Shown: piece by piece, positions 45,267 to 54,483 of the stretch | Layout: the number at the start of each line of letters is the position of its first letter | Numbering within the stretch: the first letter of the stretch is position 1 | Assembly (NCBI RefSeq): GCF_900114875.1 | Contig: NZ_FPKW01000019.1 | Coordinates: 23,534-87,533 of the forward strand | DNA: 64,000 nucleotides | Source of the DNA: Chryseobacterium limigenitum | GTDB taxonomy: Bacteria; Bacteroidota; Bacteroidia; Flavobacteriales; Weeksellaceae | Direction: 5' to 3' | Made by a program: the position numbers and the translations under genes | Notes under the pieces: generated by a model | What the model was told of the DNA's origin: nothing | What the model saw: only the letters and a program-made list of their open reading frames with translations | Databases searched by the model: none

Positions 45267-48200
45267 TTAAATCTGTTCCGATTTTTTTGTTCTGTTGAAA
45301 ATCCAGAAAATAATCGGAAATATCAATAATGTAAGTACTGTTGCGGTTATCAATCCTCCAATAATTACAATGGCTAAAGGTTTTTGAGATTCTGAACCGA
45401 TTCCTGTAGACAGTGCAGCAGGTAAAAGCCCGATTGATGCCATTAACGCAGTCATAATTACAGGTCGTGTTCTGGATTTTACTCCACTAAATATGGCTGT
45501 ATCCAAATTCAATCCGTTCTTGACATTTTGATGGAACTCTGTGATCAAAATAACTCCATTCTGAATGCAAATTCCTAAAAGAGCGATCATCCCAACTCCG
45601 GCTGAGATCCCGAAATTCATTCTCGTAACGTGAAGCGCGATAATTCCTCCGATCAATGCAAATGGTACGTTGGCCAATACCAGAAGAGAATCTTTCATGT
45701 TTCCAAAAAGGATAAATAAAAGGAAGAAAATCATCACAATACTTACAGGAACGACCTGCGCCAATCTGTGAGAAGCTCTTTGTTGGTTTTCAAATTGCCC
45801 CGTCCAACCTACAGAATAGCCATCCGGAAGTTCAATATTGGCTACTTTTTTCTGAGCATCGGCAATCGTACTTCCTAAATCCCGGTCACGAATTGAGAAT
45901 TTTACTCCGATGTAACGCTTGATATCATCTCTGTAAATAAATGCCGCACCATTGTCTTTAACAATATTACTGATCTCTTTTAAAGGAATTTTTGCGCCGT
46001 CCTGTGTAGGAACCATCAAAGCAGCGATGTCGTTTTCATCTTTTCTGTATTCCTGAGAATAACGAAGTCTTATCGGGAATTTTCTTTCGCCATCAAACAT
46101 TTCGGATGCTGTTTTACCTCCGAAAGCCATTTCCAAAACAGCTTGTGCATCAGCAGGCATTACTCCGTAAGCGGCCATTTTATCTCTATCAAGTACAACA
46201 CTTACTTCGGGCTGACCGATATTTTTAATAATTCCGGGATCTTTTACACCGTCAACATCTTTGATCTGCTTTAAAACCTCATCAGCCAATCTATCCAATG
46301 TCTGTAAATTATCTCCGTAAATTTTAATTCCGTTTTCTGCTTTGAAACCGGCTACTGCTTCTGCAACGTTGTCGGAGATCGGTTGAGAATAATTAAAAGT
46401 GATTCCCTGATAATTTCTCAATTTTTTGTCGATCCCTTCAATCAATTCTTCATAACTGATGTTTCGCTTCCATTCTTCTTTAGGTTTAAGGTTTACGGCA
46501 AACTGTACAAAACCGAAACCGTTGGGATCTGTTCCGTCGTTACTTCTACCCGTCTGCGCCAGAACATCCGTCACTTCCGGGAAGCTCATAATGTCTTTTT
46601 TTAAAAGGTCGGCTGTTTTCAATGATTCTTTTAATGAAGAACTCATCGGCATTTCTGCAGTGATCCACAATGAACCTTCATTTAATTGAGGCAAAAATTC
46701 TGTTCCCAAAAATTTCCCGGAGAATAAAGTCACCGCCAGGAACGAAATGGCAACAATTAAACTCATTTTTTTATGTTTAAATGTAAAACTGAAGCCTTTT
46801 AAAACAATTCTGTCCCAAAAATTAACGAAAGGATTATTCTTTTCTCTAACATTTTTGTTTAAAAGAATATGTGAAAGCACAGGAACTAAAGTTAGGGTAA
46901 AAATCAAAGCCCCAATTAATGCAAAACCTAATGTAAAGGCCAATGGTGAAAACATTTTACCTTCCACTTTCTGGAATGAGAAAATTGGAATTAAAGAGGT
47001 AATGATAATTAATTTTGAAAAGAAAATAGCTTTTCCTAAGCCTGTTCCGGTTTGCTTGATCCAGCCTGCTTTTGCCATTTTATTGAACTTTTCAGGCCCG
47101 TATTTTTTTGCTTTATGGTCGAGCATTACAAAAATTCCTTCTACCATGACGACGGCTCCGTCAATGATAATTCCAAAGTCAACGGCACCGAGTGACAGTA
47201 AGTTGGCACTCATTCCCGCCAGTTTTAAACATAAAAATGCAAACAATAACGATAAAGGAATGATGATGGAAACAATTAAAGTAGTTCTCCAATCTGCCAT
47301 GAAAATTAAAACAATTACTGTTACCAACACAATACCTTCCAATAAGTTGTGCATTACGGTTTCAGTGGTAAAATCCATCAAATTATCACGATCGTAAAAA
47401 GTGACCATTTTTACATCTTTTGGAAGAATCTTTTCGTTTAATTCTTTAATTTTAGCCTTAACTCCAACCAAAACTTCACGCGGATTTTCGCCTTTTCTCA
47501 TCACGACAATTCCTTCAACGGTATCTTCGTGGTTATTCAATCCTGCCTGTCCTACTCTAGGCATTGAACTTTCATGAACTTCTGCAACATTTTTAACTAA
47601 AACAGGATTTCCGCTGTCATTCTGGATGGTAATATTTCCAATATCGGCAACAGATTTTACCAATCCGATTCCTCTTACAACATAGGCTTGTCCGTTTTTC
47701 TCGATAACATCGCCTCCGACATTTAAGTTACTCTTCGTTACTGCATCATATACCTGAGACGGGGTCAGATTGTATTTATCCAACGCTCTGGGATCGATAC
47801 TTAATTCAAAAACTTTATCCTGACCTCCAAAAACATTGATATCTGCAACTCCGGGAACACCTCTCAGCGCGCGGTCGATCACCCAGTTTTGTAAGGTCAA
47901 TAATTCTCGGGAGTCTTTTGTTTTACTCTCCAATGTATATCGGAAAATCTCTCCGGTTGGCCCGTAGGGTGGCTGAACTTCTGGATCAACATCATCAGGA
48001 AGACTGATTGTTCTTAATTGGTTATTGACCTGATTTCTGGCAAAAGTGTCATCCACCCCGTCATCAAACAGAATTTTAACAATGGAAAGCCCAAACATCG
48101 TTGTACTTCTCACACTTGTCTTCTTCTGAACCGGGCTCATCGCCAATTCAATGGGCGTCGTAACGAAGCGTTCTACCTCTTCTGCACTTCGGCCATTCCA

Positions 48201-48365
48201 TTGGGTGATGATTACAATCTGGGTGTTGGTAACGTCTGGGAAAGCTTCAATCGGCATATTTTTGAAACTTATAAATCCCGAAATGGCCAAGATTGCAACC
48301 CAAATAAAGGTAAATGCTTTATTTTTTAATGAAAAAGCAATTATATTTTTTATGAATTTATTCAT
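45267..48365 (-). CDS. Heavy-metal-type RND efflux permease (CzcA/CusA-like)
   Basis: A 1032-residue inner-membrane proton-driven pump. The start MNKFIKNIIAFSLKNKAF matches the family; an in-frame Met 39 codons upstream lies in the spacer repeat and is rejected. Twelve membrane segments are in the usual two halves. The HME-RND signature DFGIIIDGAVVMVE in TM4 carries the proton-relay Asp residues and distinguishes metal-ion pumps from drug pumps. Together with the downstream-acting adaptor and TolC gene it forms a tripartite system. A 213-bp spacer with a dispersed repeat separates it from the adaptor gene, unusual for this operon type. Which metal is exported cannot be decided. Confidence 0.93.
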   Translation of the reverse strand: MNKFIKNIIAFSLKNKAFTFIWVAILAISGFISFKNMPIEAFPDVTNTQIVIITQWNGRSAEEVERFVTTPIELAMSPVQKKTSVRSTTMFGLSIVKILFDDGVDDTFARNQVNNQLRTISLPDDVDPEVQPPYGPTGEIFRYTLESKTKDSRELLTLQNWVIDRALRGVPGVADINVFGGQDKVFELSIDPRALDKYNLTPSQVYDAVTKSNLNVGGDVIEKNGQAYVVRGIGLVKSVADIGNITIQNDSGNPVLVKNVAEVHESSMPRVGQAGLNNHEDTVEGIVVMRKGENPREVLVGVKAKIKELNEKILPKDVKMVTFYDRDNLMDFTTETVMHNLLEGIVLVTVIVLIFMADWRTTLIVSIIIPLSLLFAFLCLKLAGMSANLLSLGAVDFGIIIDGAVVMVEGIFVMLDHKAKKYGPEKFNKMAKAGWIKQTGTGLGKAIFFSKLIIITSLIPIFSFQKVEGKMFSPLAFTLGFALIGALIFTLTLVPVLSHILLNKNVREKNNPFVNFWDRIVLKGFSFTFKHKKMSLIVAISFLAVTLFSGKFLGTEFLPQLNEGSLWITAEMPMSSSLKESLKTADLLKKDIMSFPEVTDVLAQTGRSNDGTDPNGFGFVQFAVNLKPKEEWKRNISYEELIEGIDKKLRNYQGITFNYSQPISDNVAEAVAGFKAENGIKIYGDNLQTLDRLADEVLKQIKDVDGVKDPGIIKNIGQPEVSVVLDRDKMAAYGVMPADAQAVLEMAFGGKTASEMFDGERKFPIRLRYSQEYRKDENDIAALMVPTQDGAKIPLKEISNIVKDNGAAFIYRDDIKRYIGVKFSIRDRDLGSTIADAQKKVANIELPDGYSVGWTGQFENQQRASHRLAQVVPVSIVMIFFLLFILFGNMKDSLLVLANVPFALIGGIIALHVTRMNFGISAGVGMIALLGICIQNGVILITEFHQNVKNGLNLDTAIFSGVKSRTRPVIMTALMASIGLLPAALSTGIGSESQKPLAIVIIGGLITATVLTLLIFPIIFWIFNRTKKSEQI

Positions 48366-48407
48366 GATAGATTTATTGAGTCGTTGAAAGTTTTTTGTCT
48401 TGATTTT

Positions 48408-48484
48408 AACGCAAGGTTCGCAAAGGTTTTTTAAAATTACTATGCATATTTCTACGTTCGCTAGGGTATTTCCACTCAGCAAAG
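48408..48484. repeat. Dispersed intergenic repeat, copy 2
   Basis: It opens AACGCAAGGTTCGCAAAGG and ends with GTTCGCTAGGG, then TTCCACTCAGCAAAG, like the copies at 2514 and 53343. It lies inside the efflux operon between adaptor and permease genes. Confidence 0.6.
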
Positions 48485-48578
48485 ACTGTATTCTCGTATT
48501 TTTAAGAGATATTTTTTCTTAATTAAGCTTAACTTCTTAATTATCTATTTAAAAAGCTCTTAATCGTTCAAATAAAAT

Positions 48579-49664
48579 TTAATTATTCAAAGAGCGGTAA
48601 ATCAATAATTGATTATTAGTGATTACTTCTTCTCCTTCAGACAAACCTTCGGAAATATAGGTAACGTCGCCGACCTGTTTTAAAACTTTTACTTCTTTCA
48701 CTTTTAAATCTGTTCTGGATTTATAGATCACCACAAAACTTCTGTTATCATCAAAAATTACGGCTTTAGATGGAACCGTAAGCGCCATATTATTTTCAGA
48801 GCTTGAAATTTTTATCGTTGCTTTACTTTCCGGTATCAATAATCCGTTGGCATTGTCTAAAACAACTCTTGCCTGCATGGTATTGGTCTGGGGATCTATA
48901 ATTTTGAATATTTTGTCAATTTTCCCGTCAAAAACTTTATCGGGATAAGATAATGTAGAAACCTGTGCCGACATACCGAGGTTGATTTTATCAATATCAG
49001 ATTCATTAACATTCATGATTGCCCAAACATTGGTTGTATTGGCAACATCGAAAATATTTTCGCTTCTGTCGCTTCTCAGCTGCATATCTTTATTGATGTT
49101 CTTTTGAACGATATATCCACTAATTGGCGCTGTCACACTGTAAAGATTTCCTTTTTTCACATTATAAACCGTACTTACTGCGTTTGATCTCTGCATTTGA
49201 TCCTGTGCTTTTTGAAGCTGACTTTTTGCTTCCAGAACTTCTCTTTCGGTCGTCAGTTTTCCTTCATACATTTCTTTTGCAACACGAAGATTATTTTGAG
49301 CAACGACCAAATCGGTTTTTGCATCGCTGACATCTTTCTGGACATCCGCCAATTCTGTACTTCTGATCGTTGCCAGCACCTGCCCTTTTCTCACATAATC
49401 TCCCAACTCAACGTTTACGCTCATAACATTTCCGCCTACCAAAGGATAAACATCAATGTAACTGTTCTTGTCAGCAGATATTTTTCCGTAAAAACTAAAG
49501 TTATCTTCTATGTATTTTTTCTCAACTTTTGCTAAAGAAATAGATTTCAGCATCGTGTTGCTCAGTTCAAATCCTTTTTTGGCCTGCGGAGCTTTTTCTT
49601 CCTCTTTTTTAGAACAAGATAACAGTGACAAAGCCACAAATACAGCAATTATATATTTTTTCAT
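48579..49664 (-). CDS. Efflux RND periplasmic adaptor (membrane fusion protein)
   Basis: 361 residues. The lipoprotein signal has lipobox LLSC (Cys17), followed by a charged linker. The barrel-sandwich halves are DVYPLVGGNVMSVNVELGDY then VRKGQVLATI, and YSVTAPISGYIVQKNI. A coiled-coil hairpin (about 110-165, DVQKDVSDAKTDLVVAQNNL) lies between them, and beta-barrel domains follow. It couples the RND pump to the TolC-like channel. Its start is 1 bp after the TolC gene stop. It lacks an obvious N-terminal His/Met-rich metal-binding segment. Confidence 0.92.
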   Translation of the reverse strand: MKKYIIAVFVALSLLSCSKKEEEKAPQAKKGFELSNTMLKSISLAKVEKKYIEDNFSFYGKISADKNSYIDVYPLVGGNVMSVNVELGDYVRKGQVLATIRSTELADVQKDVSDAKTDLVVAQNNLRVAKEMYEGKLTTEREVLEAKSQLQKAQDQMQRSNAVSTVYNVKKGNLYSVTAPISGYIVQKNINKDMQLRSDRSENIFDVANTTNVWAIMNVNESDIDKINLGMSAQVSTLSYPDKVFDGKIDKIFKIIDPQTNTMQARVVLDNANGLLIPESKATIKISSSENNMALTVPSKAVIFDDNRSFVVIYKSRTDLKVKEVKVLKQVGDVTYISEGLSEGEEVITNNQLLIYRSLNN

Positions 49665-49665
49665 T

Positions 49666-50922
49666 TTAATAGAAGATTTTCGTTTGTACTAATTGATTCA
49701 ATTGTTCTGCGGATTGTATGATCTCGTTTTTCATATCGTAGATCTGAAGTGCGGTCTGTCTGTAGCTTTCCATGAAATCTGTGAATTCTATGAGACTTAC
49801 ATTTCCGTTTCGGAAGTTTTTCAGCATTCCGTTGTAAACAAGCTCAAGATTATTGAGATCGGTTGTTTTGATCTCTGCTAATTGGTCATATTGACCTTTC
49901 CATGTTTTATAGGCGGACTGAACTTTAGTTTCAAGATTTAATTTCTGATATTCTGCATTTTTCTGATTTTGCTTGATCGCATAATTTGCTTTCTCTATGT
50001 TTCCCTGATTGCTTTTCCATAAAGGCAAAGGAATTCCAACCATCAAATTGACTTCATTTCTAAAAGTTCCACTGTTTTGATCCCATTGCGCTCCGACATT
50101 TAAATCGGGTACATTTAAGGATTTTTGCCATTGAGAATAGAGTTTGCTATTATCGATCAATTTTAAATTATATAGGTAATCCGCATTATTTTCTACCGCT
50201 TTTCTCTTTAATTCTGCTTCATCTCCGAACGGTTGGGCAGCTAGAACTTCTTTAGCTTCAGACTCTGAAAGCTGGGGTTCGATATCTTCAGTAACTCCGG
50301 TTAAAACTTTTAAGTTTTGTTCAAATTCAAGAATATTTTTATTGATTCCTATTTTATCATTATTTAACTGAATAACGATGCTCTGCAATCTCACCTCATC
50401 TTTCAACGATACGTTTCCCTTTGCCGACTGTACTTTGTAAGCACCCAGCAAATCATTCATATATCCTAATTGCTTATTGGTATTCTCTAATTTTAATTGT
50501 TCATAGTAAAGATTGTAGTAGGTTGTATGAAGTTGCGTTTTCAACTCTACCAACAATTGAGAAAATTGAAGCTGAGCAAGCTCTTTATTAGATTTTGCAA
50601 AAGCAATCTCGTTTTTCTTTTTACCGCCCATGTAGATCAGCTGGGTTACTTCTGCGCCTTTGGATTTACTAACATTGAAGGCTTTCTTATCCTCAGGATT
50701 ATATGCATTGATGTATCCGCTTAGTTGTGGAAGTTCCCAGATTTTGGCCTGCAAAATATCTGCATCAGCCATGTTGATGTTGTACTGTTCGGCAATTAGC
50801 TGAAGATTATTCGTCTGAAAAGCATTTTCGCAATCCAGAAGAGACATTTGCTGTTGTGCCGTCATTAGGGAAGAAATAACAACAAAAAGTCCTGCAATTT
50901 TGTTCATTCTCTTTGTTTTCAT
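49666..50922 (-). CDS. TolC-family outer-membrane efflux channel
   Basis: 418 residues (start Met1 or MNKIAGLF five codons on; both give the same signal peptide to MTAQ). Long helical hairpins typical of outer-membrane factor proteins are seen, e.g. ELKTQLHTTYYNLYYEQLKL and the repeat-related segment near 330-380. First gene of the efflux operon. A cluster of three CCTTAAA words lies 33-75 bp upstream, a candidate binding site for the neighbouring response regulator. Confidence 0.9.
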   Translation of the reverse strand: MKTKRMNKIAGLFVVISSLMTAQQQMSLLDCENAFQTNNLQLIAEQYNINMADADILQAKIWELPQLSGYINAYNPEDKKAFNVSKSKGAEVTQLIYMGGKKKNEIAFAKSNKELAQLQFSQLLVELKTQLHTTYYNLYYEQLKLENTNKQLGYMNDLLGAYKVQSAKGNVSLKDEVRLQSIVIQLNNDKIGINKNILEFEQNLKVLTGVTEDIEPQLSESEAKEVLAAQPFGDEAELKRKAVENNADYLYNLKLIDNSKLYSQWQKSLNVPDLNVGAQWDQNSGTFRNEVNLMVGIPLPLWKSNQGNIEKANYAIKQNQKNAEYQKLNLETKVQSAYKTWKGQYDQLAEIKTTDLNNLELVYNGMLKNFRNGNVSLIEFTDFMESYRQTALQIYDMKNEIIQSAEQLNQLVQTKIFY

Positions 50923-50954
50923 GTTACAAAAATGCCTTTGCTCGATTAAAACGA

Positions 50955-50996
50955 CCTTAAAGGAGCCTTAAAAAAAAATTAAATTTGGTTTTAAGG
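50955..50996 (-). promoter_or_regulatory. Candidate response-regulator box before the efflux operon
   Basis: CCTTAAA occurs directly repeated at 50955-50961 and 50966-50972 (11-bp period, one helical turn) and inverted as TTTAAGG at 50990-50996. OmpR-family regulators typically bind such one-turn direct repeats. No copy is seen before the regulator gene itself. Confidence 0.45.
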
Positions 50997-51118
50997 AATG
51001 ATTTTTGCAATGAATAATTAAAGAATTGATGGAAAATATTCTTTGTTTTTGAAACATTTAGACTAAAAATTATTTCATCTAAATTAAAAACGTAATTATT
51101 GGTAAATGTTAAAGTAAG

Positions 51119-51143
51119 ATCCTTCGACAGGCTCAGGATGACA
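51119..51143. repeat. Short palindromic repeat (REP-like)
   Basis: ATCCTTCGACAGGCTCAGGAT with a trailing GAC can form a small hairpin. This word recurs between genes in many bacterial genomes. Here it lies between the histidine kinase 3' end and the efflux operon. Confidence 0.5.
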
Positions 51144-51172
51144 TCGCTATATTTTTAGTGTTTAAATAAAAA

Positions 51173-52537
51173 CTACTTTTTAAAAATTACACTGAATTGA
51201 TTTGTCTTTTCAGAAGGTGCTGAGTAAAGAATTTCGGCGCCGTGGTATTCAATAATTCTTTTTACGATACGAAGTCCAAGGCCGGAACCGGAAATATTCT
51301 GAGAATTATTTCCTCTCATAAAAGCTTCAAATAATTTTGAGCGATCCTGTTCTTCGATAACATTTCCACTCGAAACAACATCAACCGTAAGATCAGAATT
51401 GGTTTCTGTTATTAAAACATCAACTTCCATATTGTCGGAATAGACTGCAGCATTTTTAAACAAATTGATAAATACAATGTCTAATAAAGATTGAATACCG
51501 GGAATGGTAAGAAGAGCATTTTCGGAAGTATTTTCAGAAATTAAAAAATCCATTTTAAGGTTGGGATAGCTTTTTTCTACTGCCTCATAGGATTCAAATA
51601 TAACTTCATCAATCCTTACTTCTTCATACAAAGTCTGAATATTTTCTTTATCGAATTTAGTTAAAATCAATAATGAGTTTGTAAGATCCGATAACTGATA
51701 AACATCCTTCTGAATTTGCTTTAAAGAAGACAGCGTTTCCGGAGTGTGCTGTTCCAGTTTAATTAAATTTTCCAGCTGAAAAGCCATCCTCGTGATCGGC
51801 GTTCTGATCTCATGCGATGCACTTGCTGTAAAATCTCTCTGAGACTGAAAAACATCATCCAATCTTGCAATCATCGTATTAAATGACTTCGCGAGAATAC
51901 TGATTTCATCATTTGATGGCTGCACAGGAATCTGCGTCGTTAATTTATGTGCCGTAACCTCCGAAATCTCTTTATTAAGATCTTCTAACGGACGAAGAAA
52001 CTGTCCCATAAAATAATAACTGAAAAAGCCGATGAGCAAAGTGCTCATCACATAAGCCGCGATCAAAAGATATTTCAGATATTCAAGTTTTGATTTTCCG
52101 TTGGTATCGAAAGCACTTGTAAGAATATAATAATTTTCATTATTAATACTTTTTAGCGCTGCGTATATTTCAGGCTGAGTTTTTTCGCTGTAGATGGTCT
52201 TTCTCTGATCTAATTCTTTCAGCAAAGCATTATCCCAGGTTACATTCCTGTCTTTTATCGTACTGTAAATCAGTTGTTTTTGACTATTAAAAATCAGAAT
52301 TGTTTCATTTAAAAGAATATTATCCGAGTTTTCATTAAAAAAGACAGGCGCTTCTTCTTCAAAATCTTTAGACTTTGAAATAAAATGCGAAGTAAACTCT
52401 AATCTCTGCCTGAATCTTTCCTTGAATTCATCTCTTCTGAAATCATTAAAAGACATATAAATCACCACCATCACAATACCAAAAAGTAGTGAGAATGCAA
52501 TGCTGAGATTGAGCGCGATCTTTCTTTTTAAAGACAT
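51173..52537 (-). CDS. HAMP-type sensor histidine kinase
   Basis: 454 residues: TM1 (about 8-28), a periplasmic sensor loop (about 29-155), TM2 (about 157-177), HAMP (about 178-230), HisKA with phospho-acceptor His242 in SASHEIRTPITRM, and an HATPase domain ending with GSGLGLRIVKRIIEYHG. The order and location suit a CusS-like metal sensor. It begins 1 bp before the response-regulator gene's stop end, so the pair is translationally coupled. The sensor loop has no clear His/Met cluster, so the signal is uncertain. Confidence 0.92.
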   Translation of the reverse strand: MSLKRKIALNLSIAFSLLFGIVMVVIYMSFNDFRRDEFKERFRQRLEFTSHFISKSKDFEEEAPVFFNENSDNILLNETILIFNSQKQLIYSTIKDRNVTWDNALLKELDQRKTIYSEKTQPEIYAALKSINNENYYILTSAFDTNGKSKLEYLKYLLIAAYVMSTLLIGFFSYYFMGQFLRPLEDLNKEISEVTAHKLTTQIPVQPSNDEISILAKSFNTMIARLDDVFQSQRDFTASASHEIRTPITRMAFQLENLIKLEQHTPETLSSLKQIQKDVYQLSDLTNSLLILTKFDKENIQTLYEEVRIDEVIFESYEAVEKSYPNLKMDFLISENTSENALLTIPGIQSLLDIVFINLFKNAAVYSDNMEVDVLITETNSDLTVDVVSSGNVIEEQDRSKLFEAFMRGNNSQNISGSGLGLRIVKRIIEYHGAEILYSAPSEKTNQFSVIFKK

Positions 52538-53221
52538 TTACAGTGAACTTAGATAATATCCGAATCCGGAACGTGTATGAATTAATTTAACTTTAAAATC
52601 TTTATCTATTTTCTTTCTTAAAAAATTAATATAAACTTCCACCGTATTGGTATTTGTATTGAAATTATGCTCCCAGACGTTTTCTGTAATCTGCTGTTTA
52701 GAAACCGTTCTTCCCTGCGCTTCTGCCAGATAAACCAACAGTTGAAATTCTTTTAAGGTAAGAGCAATTTCGTTTCCTGCACGGAAAACTTTTTGTTCGG
52801 TTTTATTGATAATTAAATCATCAATTCTGATAATATCCTGATCTACATTATCGGAAGGTGTTTTTCTTCTCAACAAAGAATTCATACGAAGAAGCAGTTC
52901 TTCAAACTGAAAAGGCTTCACCAAATAATCATCTGCGAGCCTCGTAAAAGCATCTTTCTTATCCGAAAGATCTCCGTAAGCAGAAATGATAATAATCGGG
53001 GTATTTTTATCGAAAGAACGGATGGTTTGACAAACATCCAGTCCGTTTATTTTCGGAACATTGATATCCAACAGATACAGATCATATGTATTGTTTTTGA
53101 TCTGACGGAGAAAAGTTTCGCCATCATAAATTTTATCACACGTAAAATTGTTTGATTCTAAAAACTTACAAAGTTCTGCAGAGAGAATAAGATCGTCTTC
53201 CAATAAAAGAATATTCATCAA
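52538..53221 (-). CDS. OmpR-family response regulator
   Basis: 227 residues: a receiver domain with phospho-acceptor Asp52 (YLLDINVPKINGLDV) and Lys in DYLVKPF, then an OmpR/PhoB winged helix (ALTLKEFQLLVYLAEAQGRT, HTRSGFGYYL). It pairs with the adjoining histidine kinase and probably controls the efflux operon 250 bp downstream of the kinase gene. Met1 or Met2 may start. Confidence 0.93.
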   Translation of the reverse strand: MMNILLLEDDLILSAELCKFLESNNFTCDKIYDGETFLRQIKNNTYDLYLLDINVPKINGLDVCQTIRSFDKNTPIIIISAYGDLSDKKDAFTRLADDYLVKPFQFEELLLRMNSLLRRKTPSDNVDQDIIRIDDLIINKTEQKVFRAGNEIALTLKEFQLLVYLAEAQGRTVSKQQITENVWEHNFNTNTNTVEVYINFLRKKIDKDFKVKLIHTRSGFGYYLSSL

Positions 53222-53342
53222 TATATATTTTACACGAATTTAACGAAAATTTTTATGATATTGAAGTGACAGTAGAGATTGGGAAATACTTTAATTAAAT
53301 TTTAATGTTAGAATTTTGAGTTAACATATAAATATTTTTTTT

Positions 53343-53418
53343 AGCGCAAGGTTCACTAATTTTTTTTGATTTTAAATATTGTTGATTTTCGTTCGCAAGG
53401 GCGTTTTACTCAGCAAAG
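53343..53418. repeat. Dispersed intergenic repeat, copy 3
   Basis: It opens AGCGCAAGGTTCAC and ends GTTCGCAAGGGCGTTTTACT followed by CAGCAAAG, matching copies 1 and 2 at both ends. Confidence 0.6.
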
Positions 53419-53596
53419 GTAAAATGGATGTACTTTAATCTAGAATATTGTAATAAGTTTTGATTAAAACCCAATTGAGGTTTTCCAAAAGTCAATAAAG
53501 CATGCCCCAGTTTTGATACAAAAAAAGAATACCAAAAAATATAAACTTTGCGATTAGGAAACCCTAAATTATATTAAAAAACGATAACAACTAATT

Positions 53597-53722
53597 TTAG
53601 TTACCGTTTCTTTTAATATAATTTGAGTCATTAGTGATTACATAATTATTAATTTCAATAACTGAATTTTTATCTAGTTGTATCCCTTTTATTTCAACCA
53701 TGCAGACATGTGATATTTCCAT
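53597..53722 (-). pseudogene. Truncated duplicate of the 117-residue HEPN-locus gene
   Basis: A 41-codon ORF (MEISHVCMVEIKGIQL, then NNYVITNDSNYIKRNGN) matches the N-terminal part of the protein encoded at 54368-54721 (SHICLGEIIGLKFL, then SDFYITNDTDFIE), with the same spacing of SH.C..EI.G and YITND. It ends early at a hairpin. It lies 36 bp after the HEPN gene stop, so it looks like the stub of a second, duplicated copy of the locus, although a small expressed gene cannot be excluded. Confidence 0.55.
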
Positions 53723-53757
53723 AATTATTTTGTCTTAGTTTTGACTATCATTCTAAA

Positions 53758-54483
53758 TTATTTATGAACGGATTCCAGATATGCTTTAATATTCGTATTA
53801 TCATTGAATATTTCTAAATTATTATCTAGAATAGTATTATAAACTATACGCGCTAAATTATCTAAATTTACACTGTAAAGTTGTAAATCTATTATTTTTG
53901 AATGGGCGTCTTTTAGCTTGTCTCCATGAACATATTTAGATCTAATATCATATGAAGATTTCAGTGTTTTATAAGTTCCATCTTTAAGGATAGTTTTATC
54001 ATAAATAAACAAAAACTCTGAAGACCTCATAGAAATATTGTGCGCAATTCTATCTTCATTTTTTATAGAAAAAAGACATTCAAAAAAAGCGATAAGGTTA
54101 GATATTTTTAGTGCTAGATAGCTTTGTTTTCGTGCTTCATTTAAAAATCTGTTAGCCCGGTGAAATCTAGTCATATCATTGTGATTTTCCATTCTATGGC
54201 TAACGTAAAGATTAACTTCATCAATCTTTTCTTTTGGAAAATTCACATTTGGAATGCTTATGAAATTTTCTCTTTTATTGTATAGCTCAATAAGTAACGA
54301 AAAATCTTTATCCGAATATTCAACATATTCAATTGTTCCATTTGCTTTATATATGTTATAATTTAACTTACCACGGTAATGACTTAATCCATTTTGAATA
54401 GGAATATAGTAAAATAACGTATATACTATTGTCCGATATACGCCATAAAGTACTAATAATATCAGCAGCAAAATTTTGTACAT
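53758..54483 (-). CDS. HEPN-domain protein (ApeA-like), possibly the 3' part of a frameshifted gene
   Basis: 241 residues as read. The C-terminal region (about 115-225) has the Apea-like HEPN pattern: LALKISNLIAFFECLFSI, IAHNISMRSSEFLF, then SSYDIRSKYVHGDKL, with the R-x4-H catalytic-type motif RSKYVH near residue 187-192. HEPN proteins of this kind are RNases used in toxin-antitoxin and antiphage systems. The first 27 residues read as a membrane helix, but the same DNA in the neighbouring frame continues the upstream gene (overlap 116 bp), so the true protein may be a single product of about 320 residues broken by one indel. AT content and lack of similar neighbours suggest an acquired gene. 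Confidence 0.6.
   Translation of the reverse strand: MYKILLLILLVLYGVYRTIVYTLFYYIPIQNGLSHYRGKLNYNIYKANGTIEYVEYSDKDFSLLIELYNKRENFISIPNVNFPKEKIDEVNLYVSHRMENHNDMTRFHRANRFLNEARKQSYLALKISNLIAFFECLFSIKNEDRIAHNISMRSSEFLFIYDKTILKDGTYKTLKSSYDIRSKYVHGDKLKDAHSKIIDLQLYSVNLDNLARIVYNTILDNNLEIFNDNTNIKAYLESVHK

Larger units (their letters stand above)
53222..53757. other. Spacer with dispersed repeat and a degenerate small ORF
   Basis: It contains repeat copy 3 (53343-53418), a 41-codon remnant related to the upstream HEPN-locus gene (53597-53722), and a hairpin after it (about 53579-53608). No intact gene is seen. Confidence 0.65.

Noticed and set aside
46747..47397. 216-residue ORF opposite the RND permease
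   Set aside because: Antisense shadow of a well-conserved transporter; no family resemblance.
54368..54483. Programmed frameshift between the two HEPN-locus ORFs
   Set aside because: No slippery heptamer with a downstream structure is evident; a plain indel or sequencing error explains the overlap more simply.
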